DNA of 53,602 bases, from contig CAYOWK010000032.1 in NCBI GenBank assembly GCA_964407665.1, positions 1-53,602 on the forward strand, written 5' to 3'. Shown here piece by piece: positions 9,299-18,053 of this stretch (position 1 is its first letter; each line of letters begins with the position of its first letter). Both the position numbers and the translations under genes were made by a program. Under the pieces are notes generated by a model. The model was not told the DNA's origin. It made no database searches and worked only from the letters and a program-made list of their open reading frames with translations. The DNA is from CAYOWK01 sp964407665 (GTDB lineage Bacteria > Pseudomonadota > Alphaproteobacteria > Caulobacterales > Hyphomonadaceae).

Positions 9299-10618
9299 AT
9301 GGGCGTGGCGGCAACCTTGAGACTGGCGATAGCGGCGTCCGGCCTGGTGCTGGCGGCCTGCACGCCGCTGGGCCTCAACACAGCCAGCTCCAACATCGGC
9401 AAGCAGGAAGCGGCGACGCCCGAGGTGCTCGCGGCGTTTGGGGGCGACGGGCCGGTTCGCACCGCCGACGACTGGACGCAGCGCCGGGCGCCTTTGCTCA
9501 GGGCCGCATTCGAGGAGCATGTCTACGGACCCGTCCCGGTCGAACTGAAGGGCCGCGAGGCCGGCAGGCGCGTGGTGTCTTCCGCCTTCAAGGGCGCGGG
9601 GCCGCTTGAGGAGATCGATGTCGTGGCGGGCGACGGGGATGCGCCCGCAGCGTTCCGGATGGCGATCGCCTGGCCGAAGGGCGCGTCGGCGGACAATCCC
9701 GTACCGGTGATCATCTGGGAGAATTTCTGCGGCAATATTGGCGCGCTGGGTTCGGAGGATCTGTCCGAGCCGATCAATGGCGTGTCGTGCCGCAATGACG
9801 GGATGATGCCGGCCACGATCCGGCTGATCTTCGGCAAGTACATCATCGAGGCGCCGGTCGAGCAGATCACGTCGCGCGGCTATGCTCTGGCCACGATCTT
9901 CCCGGGCGAGGTGGTCGCCGACAGTTCCGACGGCGCCGCCGCAGGTCTCGAACGGCTGGGCAGACTGCTTCCGGAGGGCCGCAAGCCGAACGGGGCGATC
10001 GCCGTCTGGGCTGCGGAGTTCTCGTGGGCCATCGATGTGCTGGATCGCGATCCGCGCCTCGATCCCGCTCGCACGGCGGTCTTCGGCCACTCCCGGCAGG
10101 GCAAGGCGGCGCTGCTGGCGGCGGCGTTCGATCCGCGCATCGAGGCGAGCCTGCCGCTGCAGTCCGGCAAGGGCGGGGCGACCCTCACGCGCAGTTTTGC
10201 GGGCGAGACAGTGAAGCAGATCACGGACAGCTATGGCTTCTGGTTCGCACCGGCCTACGCAACCTACTCGGATCGGGAAGCGGACATCCCGGTGGACCAG
10301 CACCAGTTGCTGGCGCTGGTTGCGCCGCGCCCTGTGATGATCGGCAATGGCTGGAAGGACGTGTGGTCGGATCCCAACGGGTCGTTCCGCGCAGCGGTGG
10401 GCGCGCATCCCGTCTATCAGCTGCTCGGCGCCAAGGGGCTCGCGCAGACGGGCATGCGCGCAAAAGGCCCCCACGGTGAACTGGACTGGTTCATCCGCGA
10501 GGGCGGCCACGGCATCCGTGCGAAGGACTGGGACGCCATGCTCGACTTCTGCGACCGCTGGCTGAATGCTGACAGGAACAGGAGCGGCGCCGCCAGCACG
10601 GGCGTCGCCGCTCCCTAA
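9299..10618 (+). CDS. CE15-like (glucuronoyl esterase-type) alpha/beta-hydrolase lipoprotein
   Basis: The 439-residue protein starts with a lipoprotein signal peptide ending in the lipobox LAAC (Cys21 or close to it), so it should be a lipidated periplasmic or outer-membrane protein. The catalytic part is an alpha/beta hydrolase. The nucleophile sits in GHSRQGKAA (Ser265), matching the S-R-x-G-K elbow of carbohydrate esterase family 15 glucuronoyl esterases. The late WFIREGGHGI supplies the catalytic His404. CE15 enzymes cleave esters between glucuronic acid of xylan and lignin alcohols, but many bacterial members have unknown substrates, so substrate is not claimed. It starts 13 bases after ispG and is probably co-transcribed, although no pathway link is evident. 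Confidence 0.8.
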   Translation: MGVAATLRLAIAASGLVLAACTPLGLNTASSNIGKQEAATPEVLAAFGGDGPVRTADDWTQRRAPLLRAAFEEHVYGPVPVELKGREAGRRVVSSAFKGAGPLEEIDVVAGDGDAPAAFRMAIAWPKGASADNPVPVIIWENFCGNIGALGSEDLSEPINGVSCRNDGMMPATIRLIFGKYIIEAPVEQITSRGYALATIFPGEVVADSSDGAAAGLERLGRLLPEGRKPNGAIAVWAAEFSWAIDVLDRDPRLDPARTAVFGHSRQGKAALLAAAFDPRIEASLPLQSGKGGATLTRSFAGETVKQITDSYGFWFAPAYATYSDREADIPVDQHQLLALVAPRPVMIGNGWKDVWSDPNGSFRAAVGAHPVYQLLGAKGLAQTGMRAKGPHGELDWFIREGGHGIRAKDWDAMLDFCDRWLNADRNRSGAASTGVAAP

Positions 10619-10627
10619 AGCGTCGCG

Positions 10628-11548
10628 TCAGCCCAGCTTGACGCCCAGCGCTGCAGCCGCGCCGGCGACGAACTTGTTGGTCTGGCCGAAGGCGGCGTCG
10701 ATCGGCGCTTCGCCCTCTGTGCTCGTGATCTTCGCCCAGTTCGCGGCGACATCATCCACTGTGGCGTTGGCTCCGCCGACAAACACAGCCGGCGTCTCGT
10801 AGATGTGGACGACCGAGAAGCAGCCGGCGCCCGCGCCGAGGATGGTCTTGGACGGCGCATCCTCGCTGACGAGGTAGAGGACGCCCGGCGTCACCAGTTC
10901 GGGCGCCATCAGTTCGGCGACCTGCGGCGGGATCAGGCCCTCCAGCATGCGCGTTGCGGCGGTCGGGGCGAGCGTGTTGACGCGGATGTTGGTCTTGGCG
11001 CCCTCGTGGTGCAGCACGTTCATCAGGCCGACCATCGCAGCCTTGGCGGCGCCATAGTTGGACTGGCCGAAATTGCCGTAGATGCCCGAGGCCGAGGACG
11101 TCAGCATGATGCGGCCGTAGTTCTGCTCGCGCATCGTCTCCCAGACCGCCTTGGTGCAGTTGGCTGTGCCGAACAGGTGGACGTCCACCACCTTGCGGAA
11201 GTCGTCCATCGTCATCTTCGAGAACGTCTTGTCGCGCAGGATGCCGGCGTTGTTGATCAGGATGTCGACGCGGCCCCACTTGGCCTTGGCCTGGGCGACC
11301 ATGTCCTCGACCTGGTCCAGCTTCGTGATGTCGGCGCCGTTGGAGATGGCTTCGCCGCCTGCCGCGCGGATTTCCTCCGCCACCCCCTCAGCCGCCGAGA
11401 TCGAACCGCCCGAGCCGTCGACCGAGCCGCCAAGGTCGTTGACGACCACTTTTGCGCCGCGCTGGGCCAGCTGCAGGCAGTGGTGGCGGCCAAGTCCGTT
11501 GCCGCCGCCGGTGACGATGGCGACCCGGCCGTCGAAACGAATGCTCAT
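10628..11548 (-). CDS. Short-chain dehydrogenase, 3-hydroxyacyl-CoA dehydrogenase-like
   Basis: This 306-residue SDR resembles the dehydrogenase part of multifunctional enzyme type 2 / 17-beta-HSD4, which oxidises (3R)-hydroxyacyl-CoA. It shows the cofactor site VTGGGNGLGRHH near residues 13-24, NDLGGSVDGSG after the second strand, INNAGILRDKTF, TSSASGIYG, and the catalytic pair in SNYGAAKAAM. The RDKTF extension and NDLGG loop are typical of that subgroup. About 60 C-terminal residues lie beyond the core SDR fold. The ATG at 11548 is preferred over one 63 bases upstream because the SDR fold begins right after it (MSIRFDGRVAIVTGG). It is convergent with the esterase gene (9 bases between stops). 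Substrate is inferred from similarity only. Confidence 0.85.
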   Translation of the reverse strand: MSIRFDGRVAIVTGGGNGLGRHHCLQLAQRGAKVVVNDLGGSVDGSGGSISAAEGVAEEIRAAGGEAISNGADITKLDQVEDMVAQAKAKWGRVDILINNAGILRDKTFSKMTMDDFRKVVDVHLFGTANCTKAVWETMREQNYGRIMLTSSASGIYGNFGQSNYGAAKAAMVGLMNVLHHEGAKTNIRVNTLAPTAATRMLEGLIPPQVAELMAPELVTPGVLYLVSEDAPSKTILGAGAGCFSVVHIYETPAVFVGGANATVDDVAANWAKITSTEGEAPIDAAFGQTNKFVAGAAAALGVKLG

Positions 11549-11721
11549 TTGGGTGTCTCCAGACTGTTCTGAAAATCGGGTACGGGATTTTGAAGCTCGC
11601 AGATCGCGCAATCGCCCTGCCGGAGCAAGCGGTTTGTTTTCCTGGCGGCCTGGCCTTCGCGGGGCTGGCGCGGGCGGGGCGCCGCCCGCTAGTGTGGGGC
11701 GGCTGACTGTGAGGGGTTTCC

Positions 11722-12150
11722 ATGCTGACTTCGATGCTGACGCCGGTGCTTGCGCTGGTCATGTGGACGTTCGTGATCTTCGTCTGGATGTACGCCACGC
11801 GCATTCCGGCGATGAACAAGGCGGGGCTGGTCGCCGGCCGGCTCAAGCGGAAAAGCGATCTCGATGCGCTGCCGACGTCCGTCACGCAGATCGCGGACAA
11901 CTACAATCACCTCCACGAGCAGCCGACGGTGTTCTACGCGCTGGCGGTCTACAGCCACCTGACCGGTCTGGCGGACCCGCTCAATGTGGGGCTGGCGTGG
12001 GGCTATGTGGCGCTGCGCATCGTCCACTCGCTGATCCAGTGCACCACAAACTATGTGCCGCATCGCTTTCTGGTGTTCGTCACCTCGTCTGCGGTGCTGG
12101 CCGTGATCGCCCTGCGCAACGTCGCCCATCTGTTCGGCTGGCAGGGGTGA
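11722..12150 (+). CDS. MAPEG family integral membrane protein
   Basis: The 142-residue protein has four predicted membrane segments and the layout of the MAPEG family, whose eukaryotic members are microsomal glutathione transferases and eicosanoid-synthesis proteins. Visible features are the first helix (LTPVLALVMWTFVIFVWMY), the polar loop RIPAMNKAGL, the conserved NYNHLHEQPTVFYALAVY helix and WGYVALRIVHSLIQ. Bacterial MAPEG proteins usually have no assigned substrate. A GAGGGG lies just upstream of the ATG. The next ORF begins 15 bases after its stop, so the two are probably one transcript. Confidence 0.88.
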   Translation: MLTSMLTPVLALVMWTFVIFVWMYATRIPAMNKAGLVAGRLKRKSDLDALPTSVTQIADNYNHLHEQPTVFYALAVYSHLTGLADPLNVGLAWGYVALRIVHSLIQCTTNYVPHRFLVFVTSSAVLAVIALRNVAHLFGWQG

Positions 12151-12165
12151 TGGTCCGGACGAGGC

Positions 12166-12675
12166 ATGACTGCGTATCCTGATCCCGCCCCGCCGCCGCG
12201 TCTGGCCCGGCTGTTCGCCACGGAGGGAGGCACTGCGTTCGAGGATGCGCGGTTCTGGCCGTTCTGGGCGCTGACGGGCTGGCTGAAGGGCGGGATAGAC
12301 TTCCGGGTCGCGGCGAACGGCCGGGCCTGGCTGGTCAGCGAGACACGCGCGGGCGCCGCCGAGATCGCATTTACCAGCGACCGGGGTGATGGCGCCATCC
12401 ACCTGCAGGTGACGGAAACAGGCTGGACGCGGGCCGAGGTCGTGATGGATGGGCGGATGGTCCTGAGGTGCTGGATCGAGCAGTGCTATGAGGAGATGGA
12501 GGTCTGGCCGGACGGATCGAGCGGCGAGGAGGGGCCGGATGGCGATGCGCCGGGACGTATCTCGAAACGCGGCACGTGGTTGTTGCTGAAGGCAGCCGAC
12601 TTTCCCGGGGTTCCGGACAGCGACAGCGGCTGGTTCGCTCTGGAGGATGTGACGGGCAACTTCGTAGACGCGTGA
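12166..12675 (+). CDS. Hypothetical protein
   Basis: I do not recognise a family for this 169-residue protein. It is soluble, acidic in its C-terminal half (EEGPDGDAPG), and rich in Trp and Gly, with no signal peptide or membrane span. Codon use and GC match its neighbours, and a GAGG precedes the ATG, so it looks like a real gene. It follows the MAPEG gene by 15 bases and ends convergently, 12 bases from the end of the hybrid kinase gene. Confidence 0.7.
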   Translation: MTAYPDPAPPPRLARLFATEGGTAFEDARFWPFWALTGWLKGGIDFRVAANGRAWLVSETRAGAAEIAFTSDRGDGAIHLQVTETGWTRAEVVMDGRMVLRCWIEQCYEEMEVWPDGSSGEEGPDGDAPGRISKRGTWLLLKAADFPGVPDSDSGWFALEDVTGNFVDA

Positions 12676-12687
12676 GGGCGGACCGCC

Positions 12688-15675
12688 TCAGCGCTCGATC
12701 AGGTCCCGGATGCGCTGGGCGAGAACGGAGACGGCGAAGGGCTTGGTGACCACTTCCATGCCGGGCTCGAGGTGGCCGTTGCCGACGACGGCGTTTTCGG
12801 CATAGCCGGTGATGAACAGCACCTTGAGGTCGGGCCGGTTGCGGCGGGCGGCGTCGGCGACCTGCCGGCCGTTCATGCCGCCGGGAAGGCCGACATCGGT
12901 GATCAGCAGGTCGACGCGCACTCCGGAGTCGAGGATCGCCAGACCGGCTGGTCCGTCGCTGGCCTCAAGCGCGCGATAGCCGTTCTCCAGGAGGACATCG
13001 ACGATCAGCATGCGAAGGATGGGCTCGTCATCCACGACCAGCACCGTCTCGCCGGAACCGCGCTCGACGTCCGGCTCCTGCAGCACGGGTTTGGGCTCCT
13101 CCAGCTCGCCGAAATGGCGGGGCAGGTAGAGGCAGATCATCGAGCCTTCGCCGACCTCGGAATAGATCCGGACCTGTCCCTTGGACTGGCGCACGAAGCC
13201 GTAAACCATCGAAAGACCGAGGCCGGTGCCCTGGCCGATCGGCTTGGTGGTGAAGAACGGGTCGAACGCGCGCTGGATGACCTCCGGGGTCATGCCGGTT
13301 CCGGTGTCGCTGATGCAGATCGAGACATACTGGCCGGGCGGCAGTTCGCGCTCCTGAGCCGAACGGGAATCCAGCCATCGGTTGGCGGTCTCGATGGTCA
13401 GGCGGCCGCCTTCGGGCGCCATGGCGTCACGGGCGTTGATGCACAGGTTCAGCACCGCATTCTCAAGCTGCGAGGCGTCGACCTTGGTGGGCCACAGGCC
13501 GCCGGCGCCAACGACCTCGACGGCGATGGTCGGGCCGACCGACCGGCGGATCATGTCCTCGATGCCGCTGATGAGGCGGTTCACATCGATGGGTTTCGGG
13601 TCGAGCGTCTGACGGCGCGAGAAGGCGAGCAGTCGCTGGGTGAGCGTGGCCGCCCGGCGGGCGGAGTCCTGAGCGGCCGAGATGTAGCGCTGCACGCTGT
13701 CGTGCCGGCCCTCGGCCAGACGCTTCTCGAGCAGCTCCAGGCTGCCGGTGATGCCGCCCAGCAGGTTGTTGAAATCGTGTGCGATGCCGCCGGTCAGCTG
13801 GCCGACCGCCTCCATCTTCTGGGACTGGCGCAGTTGCTCCTCGGCGAGCATCAGCTGTCCGGTGCGTTCCTGAACGCGCCGCTCCAGCGTCTCGGAGGCT
13901 TCCTTCTGGTCGTGGATATCGGTGTTCGTGCCAATCCACCGGATGATGCGATCCGTATCGTCGCGCACGGGTACGGCGCGCGAAAGGTGCCAGCGCCACG
14001 CGCCGTCGGCGCGGCGAAGCCGGAACTCGGTTTCATAGGTTTCCCCGGTCGCAATCGCGTGCGCCCAGCGTGAGCTTGCGCGCTCGAGGTCTTCCTCGTG
14101 CACAATCTGGCTCCAGTGCAGGCCATCCAGGCTGCCCTGGTCGGCGCCGCTGAACTCGTAGACCTGGGCGTTGAACCAGTCGAGCAACCCGTCCGGCCGC
14201 GCGGTCCATGCCTGGTTCGGCATGGCGCGCGCCAGCATGCGGAAGTTCTCCTCGCTCGAGCGAAGGGCGTCGACCGCGCGCTTGCGATCCGTCAGATCCT
14301 TGAACAACACCGCCACCTGTTTGCGGCTTGCCGGCTCCACCCGGAAGGCGGCCAGCTCGAGCCAGCGTCCGGTGGCCTCAAGCTCACGCTCGAACCGGAT
14401 GGGTGAGCCTGTCAGGAGCACGTTGCGGTAACGTTCGACCCATTCGTCGGCCTCCTCGCCCACCAGCTCGCGCAGTCTTTTGCCCAGAACGCCGGGCATG
14501 CCCACGTTGTGTGCTGAAGCAGGATTGGCCTCGATATGGATATAGTCGCTGAGGGGACCATGGGGGCCATCGACAAATTCGATGACGCAGAACCCGTCGT
14601 CGATGGAGTCGAACAGCGTTCTGTAGCGCAGTTCGCTTTCCCGCATCACGCTTGCGTCCCGCGCGCGCTCGATATGGGCCCACGACCTGTCCGTGATCTC
14701 GCGGACCAGGGCCACGTCGGCGTCTGTCCACTCCCGCGGCCTGTTGTCGTGAACCGCCATCAGGGCGGTCAGCCGTCCGGCCTTGACCAGGGGGACGCAC
14801 ATGGTCGCCGCCACGCCGATGGCGCGCATGGAGGCGGCGACCTCCGGCGGCAATTCGGCGTCGCGGTCCCGGACGACGTAGATCTCTCCGGCTCTGAGCC
14901 GGTCCAGCGCGGCCTGGCCGAAATGCCTCAGATAGTAGTGGCCGACGATGCTGCGGGCGCCCTTGGAGGCCCAGTCGCCGCGGATCGTGAAGCCGTCCTG
15001 GTCCTCGTCCATGTCGGCGTAGGCGCAGATCGCCACGTCCATGTGTTCGCCGGTCATCCGGGTCGTGATGCCCAGAATCGCGTCGGCGTCCGTCTGCCGG
15101 GATGTCTCGCCGGAAAGGGCGTCGAGGAAGCGCAGGCGCCCCTCGCTGTCCCTGAGGCGGTGGGATGACAGCACCGCGCTGGTGGTTTCGGTGCAGATCG
15201 CCATGACGCCGCCGATGCCGCCGGGCGCTGTTTCGTCGTCGATCGGGCTGTTGGAATAGGTCCAGTAGACGTTCTCGCGCACGCCGTTGCGGACGATGGG
15301 GACCAGAGCGTCGTCGTGCCAGATCGATGGTCCGCCAGAGACGATCTGGCGCAGCTCCGGTCCGATCCTGTCGAAGATTTCGCCCCAGAATTCGGCGGCT
15401 GGCCGGCCCAGCAGCCCGGGATGGCGTTCGGAGCCGATCGAGGGCCGGAACGCGTCATTGTAGAGACAGGCGAAATCCGGTCCCCAGAAGATGAACATCG
15501 GGTGGCGGCAGGTCAGCATCAGCCGGACGGCTGTCCGCAGCGCCTGTGGCCAATTCCCTGGTTCGCCAAGGGGTGATGTTGTCCAGTCGTGGGCCCTCAT
15601 CAGGGCGCCCATTTCGCCGCCGCCCTCCAGAAAGCTGGGGTAGGACCCGCTGGGCGGGTCAGAATCTGGCGGCAA
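12688..15675 (-). CDS. Hybrid sensor histidine kinase / response regulator (PAS-GAF-PAS-PAS)
   Basis: This 995-residue signalling protein has no membrane segment and should sense a cytoplasmic signal. In order it has an N-terminal PAS-like domain (about 25-150), a GAF domain (about 170-330), two PAS domains (about 345-460 and 475-600), a dimerisation helix with phospho-acceptor His633 in GGIAHDFNNLLGG, and an ATPase domain (LNLCINARDAM; FTTKPIGQGTGLGLSMVYGF). A C-terminal receiver has phospho-acceptor Asp927 in LITDVGLPGGMNG. The acceptor box and receiver fit the family that signals through an internal phosphorelay. No cognate regulator or output gene lies beside it. Its 5' end faces prfA across about 140 bases. 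Ligand and target cannot be inferred. Confidence 0.93.
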   Translation of the reverse strand: MPPDSDPPSGSYPSFLEGGGEMGALMRAHDWTTSPLGEPGNWPQALRTAVRLMLTCRHPMFIFWGPDFACLYNDAFRPSIGSERHPGLLGRPAAEFWGEIFDRIGPELRQIVSGGPSIWHDDALVPIVRNGVRENVYWTYSNSPIDDETAPGGIGGVMAICTETTSAVLSSHRLRDSEGRLRFLDALSGETSRQTDADAILGITTRMTGEHMDVAICAYADMDEDQDGFTIRGDWASKGARSIVGHYYLRHFGQAALDRLRAGEIYVVRDRDAELPPEVAASMRAIGVAATMCVPLVKAGRLTALMAVHDNRPREWTDADVALVREITDRSWAHIERARDASVMRESELRYRTLFDSIDDGFCVIEFVDGPHGPLSDYIHIEANPASAHNVGMPGVLGKRLRELVGEEADEWVERYRNVLLTGSPIRFERELEATGRWLELAAFRVEPASRKQVAVLFKDLTDRKRAVDALRSSEENFRMLARAMPNQAWTARPDGLLDWFNAQVYEFSGADQGSLDGLHWSQIVHEEDLERASSRWAHAIATGETYETEFRLRRADGAWRWHLSRAVPVRDDTDRIIRWIGTNTDIHDQKEASETLERRVQERTGQLMLAEEQLRQSQKMEAVGQLTGGIAHDFNNLLGGITGSLELLEKRLAEGRHDSVQRYISAAQDSARRAATLTQRLLAFSRRQTLDPKPIDVNRLISGIEDMIRRSVGPTIAVEVVGAGGLWPTKVDASQLENAVLNLCINARDAMAPEGGRLTIETANRWLDSRSAQERELPPGQYVSICISDTGTGMTPEVIQRAFDPFFTTKPIGQGTGLGLSMVYGFVRQSKGQVRIYSEVGEGSMICLYLPRHFGELEEPKPVLQEPDVERGSGETVLVVDDEPILRMLIVDVLLENGYRALEASDGPAGLAILDSGVRVDLLITDVGLPGGMNGRQVADAARRNRPDLKVLFITGYAENAVVGNGHLEPGMEVVTKPFAVSVLAQRIRDLIER

Positions 15676-15816
15676 ACCTGGACCGTTTCTTGGGCGGTTG
15701 GTGCGGAACGGCCTTCAGATACGCAAGCCTGTGCGTAACGTCAAAGGCGTTCTGGGCCTTGCGGCCCCGGTTGCCCCACTGGACCTCGGGCGGGCTCCGC
15801 GCCATATGGCGTCACC

Positions 15817-16899
15817 ATGTCCGCACTCTCCGAATCCCGCCTCCGCCAGATGATTGAACGCTTCGACCAGGTCGAGGCGCGCATGGGCGTCGCCACCGAC
15901 CCCAAGGAGATCGTCCAGCTCTCGCGGGACCACTCCGAGCTGAAAGCCGTGGCGGACGCCGCCAAGGCGCTTCTGGCGATGCGAAACCAGCTCGCTGAAG
16001 CCGAAGCCATGATGGAGGACCCCTCCGCCGACCGGGACCTCCGGTCCATGGCCGAAGAGGAGCGCGGCGAGATCAAGGCCCGCCTGCCGGCCGCCGAACG
16101 CGACATGCAGCTGATGCTGCTGCCCAAGGACGAGGACGACGAGGCCAGCGCCATCCTCGAAGTGCGCGCCGGCACGGGCGGCGACGAGGCGGCCCTGTTC
16201 GCGGGCGACCTTTACCGGATGTACCAGCGCTTCGCCTCGAACCGGGGCTGGCAGGTCGAGCTGGTGTCGGCCTCCGAGGGCGACGCGGGCGGCTACAAGG
16301 AGATCATCGCCGAGGTGCGCGGCCATGGCGTGTTCGGCCGGATGAAGTTCGAAAGCGGCGTCCACCGCGTCCAGCGCGTGCCCGCCACCGAAGCGCAGGG
16401 CCGCATCCACACGTCCGCCGCCACCGTCGCCATCCTGCCGGTGCCGGAAGAGGTGAACATCGAGGTTCGGGACCAGGACATCCGCATCGACACCTACCGC
16501 TCGTCCGGCGCGGGCGGCCAGCACGTCAACAAGACGGACTCGGCCGTGCGCATCACCCACATGCCGTCCGGCATCGTGGTGACCTCGTCCGAGAAGTCGC
16601 AGCACGAGAACCGCCGCAAGGCGATGGAGCAGCTGAAGATCCGCCTCTATGAGGCCGAGCGCTTCGCCAAGGACTCGGCGCGCGCCGAAGCCCGCAAGCT
16701 GCAGGTCGGCACCGGCGACCGCTCCGAGCGCATCCGCACCTACAACTTCCCGCAAGGCCGCGTGACGGACCACCGCGTGGAGGGCCTGACGCTCTACAAC
16801 CTCGACAAGGTGATTACGGGCGACGCGCTCGACGAGCTCATCGAGCGCCTGCTCGCCGAGGATCAGGCCGAGCGTCTGGCGGCGATGGAGCAGGGGTAG
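15817..16899 (+). CDS. prfA: Peptide chain release factor 1
   Basis: RF1 recognises UAA and UAG stop codons and triggers peptide release. The 360-residue length is standard. The stop-codon-reading PAT motif is at residues 189-191 (RVQRVPATEAQGRIHTSA), and the catalytic GGQ, target of PrmC methylation, at 233-235 (GAGGQHVNKTDSAVRITH). In most proteobacteria prfA is immediately followed by prmC. Here prmC is about 3.1 kb downstream, separated by an HxlR/SnoaL/SDR/MOSC block. Confidence 0.98.
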   Translation: MSALSESRLRQMIERFDQVEARMGVATDPKEIVQLSRDHSELKAVADAAKALLAMRNQLAEAEAMMEDPSADRDLRSMAEEERGEIKARLPAAERDMQLMLLPKDEDDEASAILEVRAGTGGDEAALFAGDLYRMYQRFASNRGWQVELVSASEGDAGGYKEIIAEVRGHGVFGRMKFESGVHRVQRVPATEAQGRIHTSAATVAILPVPEEVNIEVRDQDIRIDTYRSSGAGGQHVNKTDSAVRITHMPSGIVVTSSEKSQHENRRKAMEQLKIRLYEAERFAKDSARAEARKLQVGTGDRSERIRTYNFPQGRVTDHRVEGLTLYNLDKVITGDALDELIERLLAEDQAERLAAMEQG

Positions 16900-16901
16900 G
16901 T

Positions 16902-17351
16902 CAGCCGCCTGCGGGACAGTCCGGGCGCCTGGCCGCCCCCCTGCAGGATTGCGTCGAGAGCGTGGTCCGGTCGGCTTGGCCAAGTGGTGCGTACCCCCTT
17001 TCGCCTGAAATGCAGCCTAAAGGCGCGCCGTGAGACATCACTTTACATATGATTTGTAGTACGCGAAAAAAATACTAGATAACTGGATGCTTCCTCCCAG
17101 AAGCATGAGCGTCAAAATCCTGCGACTAGACTCCGTGAAAATGGCGCTCGCAACTGTGAAGCCCCCGGAAATGAAACAAATTTTCACTATCGACTTGTCT
17201 CTCGACGAGCCGTATTTCATCGTGGCCGGCGACGGGATATTTGTCTTATCTACCCACCACCAATAAAAGATCAGTTGGCCGCCAAAATATAAGATAAATT
17301 CCTCAAAAAGGCTCAAAAACAGGATCCTTCGAGTTCGTCCGTTCTTGTCAT
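16902..17351 (-). pseudogene. Decayed second copy of the HxlR regulator with replaced interior
   Basis: Two ends of an HxlR-like gene survive on the minus strand. At the 5' end, 17351 downwards, the first residues match the intact HxlR gene at 18006 (M-T-R-T-D-E against M-A-R-T-D-E), and DNA similarity begins abruptly at about 17334. The 3' end survives at 16902-16961, where 21 bases at 16941-16961 equal 17620-17640 exactly. Between them the 370 bases are AT-rich and unrelated to HxlR. The copy therefore cannot encode the regulator. It pairs with the truncated SnoaL-like copy at 17398, so the ancestral unit duplicated was HxlR plus SnoaL. Confidence 0.7.
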
Positions 17352-17385
17352 CTGGCCCGGGTAGGCCATCTCCATCCGCCTGCAA
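17038..17385 (-). CDS. Doubtful AT-rich membrane ORF inside the HxlR remnant
   Basis: This open frame has no ATG near its start; the longest version begins at a TTG (17385) lying in duplicated HxlR leader DNA. The 115-residue translation contains hydrophobic stretches (FEEFILYFGGQLIFYWWWV, ICFISGGFTVASAIF, ILTLMLLGGSIQLSSIFFAYY) suggesting two or three membrane spans. Base composition is strikingly AT-rich compared with flanking genes. I recognise no family. It may be a transferred small membrane-protein gene, a fragment of one, or chance. Confidence 0.3.
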   Translation of the reverse strand: MQADGDGLPGPDDKNGRTRRILFLSLFEEFILYFGGQLIFYWWWVDKTNIPSPATMKYGSSRDKSIVKICFISGGFTVASAIFTESSRRILTLMLLGGSIQLSSIFFAYYKSYVK

Positions 17386-17397
17386 CGGAGATGGGAA

Positions 17398-17550
17398 ATG
17401 ACTTTGGAGCTAAAGGACCCTCTGGCCATCTACTCAGCCTCCGCCACCGTAAACGACCCAGAGGCCGCCGCCCGGGCGTTCGATCCCGACGGGCAGCTCG
17501 CGACGAAAGACACACCCATGAGGGGCGGTGGGCGCGGACACTGGGGGTGA
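17398..17550 (+). pseudogene. Truncated SnoaL-like copy
   Basis: This 50-codon reading frame begins M-T-L-E-L-K-D-P and continues with EAAARAFDP, closely matching the first 31-32 residues of the intact SnoaL-like protein at 18054. It then diverges into Gly/Arg-rich sequence and stops at 17550. The upstream 60 bases also match the region upstream of 18054. It is a tandem-duplication remnant lacking about 60 residues of the fold. Confidence 0.7.
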
Positions 17551-17577
17551 GATCCGGGCCACGCTTCATCTCCGAAA

Positions 17578-18006
17578 TCACGTGCCGCCCTCGGGCGTGT
17601 CCGGTCGCTTGCCCGCCCACTGCAGGATTGCGTCGAGAGCCGGACAGACAGCCTCGCCCCATGCGGTGAGACAATACTCCACCCTCGGCGGCACTTCCGG
17701 GAAGACGGTTCTCTGCACCATGCCGTCCGTCTCCAGCTGGCGCAGCTGCTGGGCCAGCATCTTCTGGGAGATGGCGGGGATGGCGCGTTCCAGATCCGAA
17801 AAGCGCAGGACGCGTCCGCCGAAGAGGTGGAACAGGATCGACAGCTTCCAGCGCCCGTCGAGCACGCGCAGCGCAGCCTCGACATCCGCCGCCGCGCTGT
17901 CGGGCGTGTAGGGAAGGCCGTTGCGGTCAACAGCAGGCCGGTCGGGCGTGGTCTGGTCGACCTTACCAGCAGGTGCGTCCCCCACTTTTTCGTCCGTTCT
18001 TGCCAT
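17578..18006 (-). CDS. HxlR family transcriptional regulator
   Basis: HxlR proteins are dimeric winged-helix DNA-binding regulators, some of them redox or electrophile sensors. From the ATG at 18006 this is 142 residues. The winged helix covers about residues 38-135: DVEAALRVLDGRWKLSILFH, FSDLERAIPAISQKMLAQQL (recognition region), LETDGMVQRTVFPEVPPRVEYCLT. An acidic, poorly conserved tail of about 35 residues precedes it. The Cys that many family members carry just before the first helix (as in the HxlR at 50859) is absent here; the equivalent stretch reads S-A-A-A-D. An upstream ATG at 18030 would add 8 residues. It is divergent from the SnoaL-like/SDR pair (47 bases), which it probably controls. 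Confidence 0.9.
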   Translation of the reverse strand: MARTDEKVGDAPAGKVDQTTPDRPAVDRNGLPYTPDSAAADVEAALRVLDGRWKLSILFHLFGGRVLRFSDLERAIPAISQKMLAQQLRQLETDGMVQRTVFPEVPPRVEYCLTAWGEAVCPALDAILQWAGKRPDTPEGGT

Positions 18007-18053
18007 CTGGTCCGGGTAGGCCATCTCCATGCCATCTGCAACGGAGATGGAAA

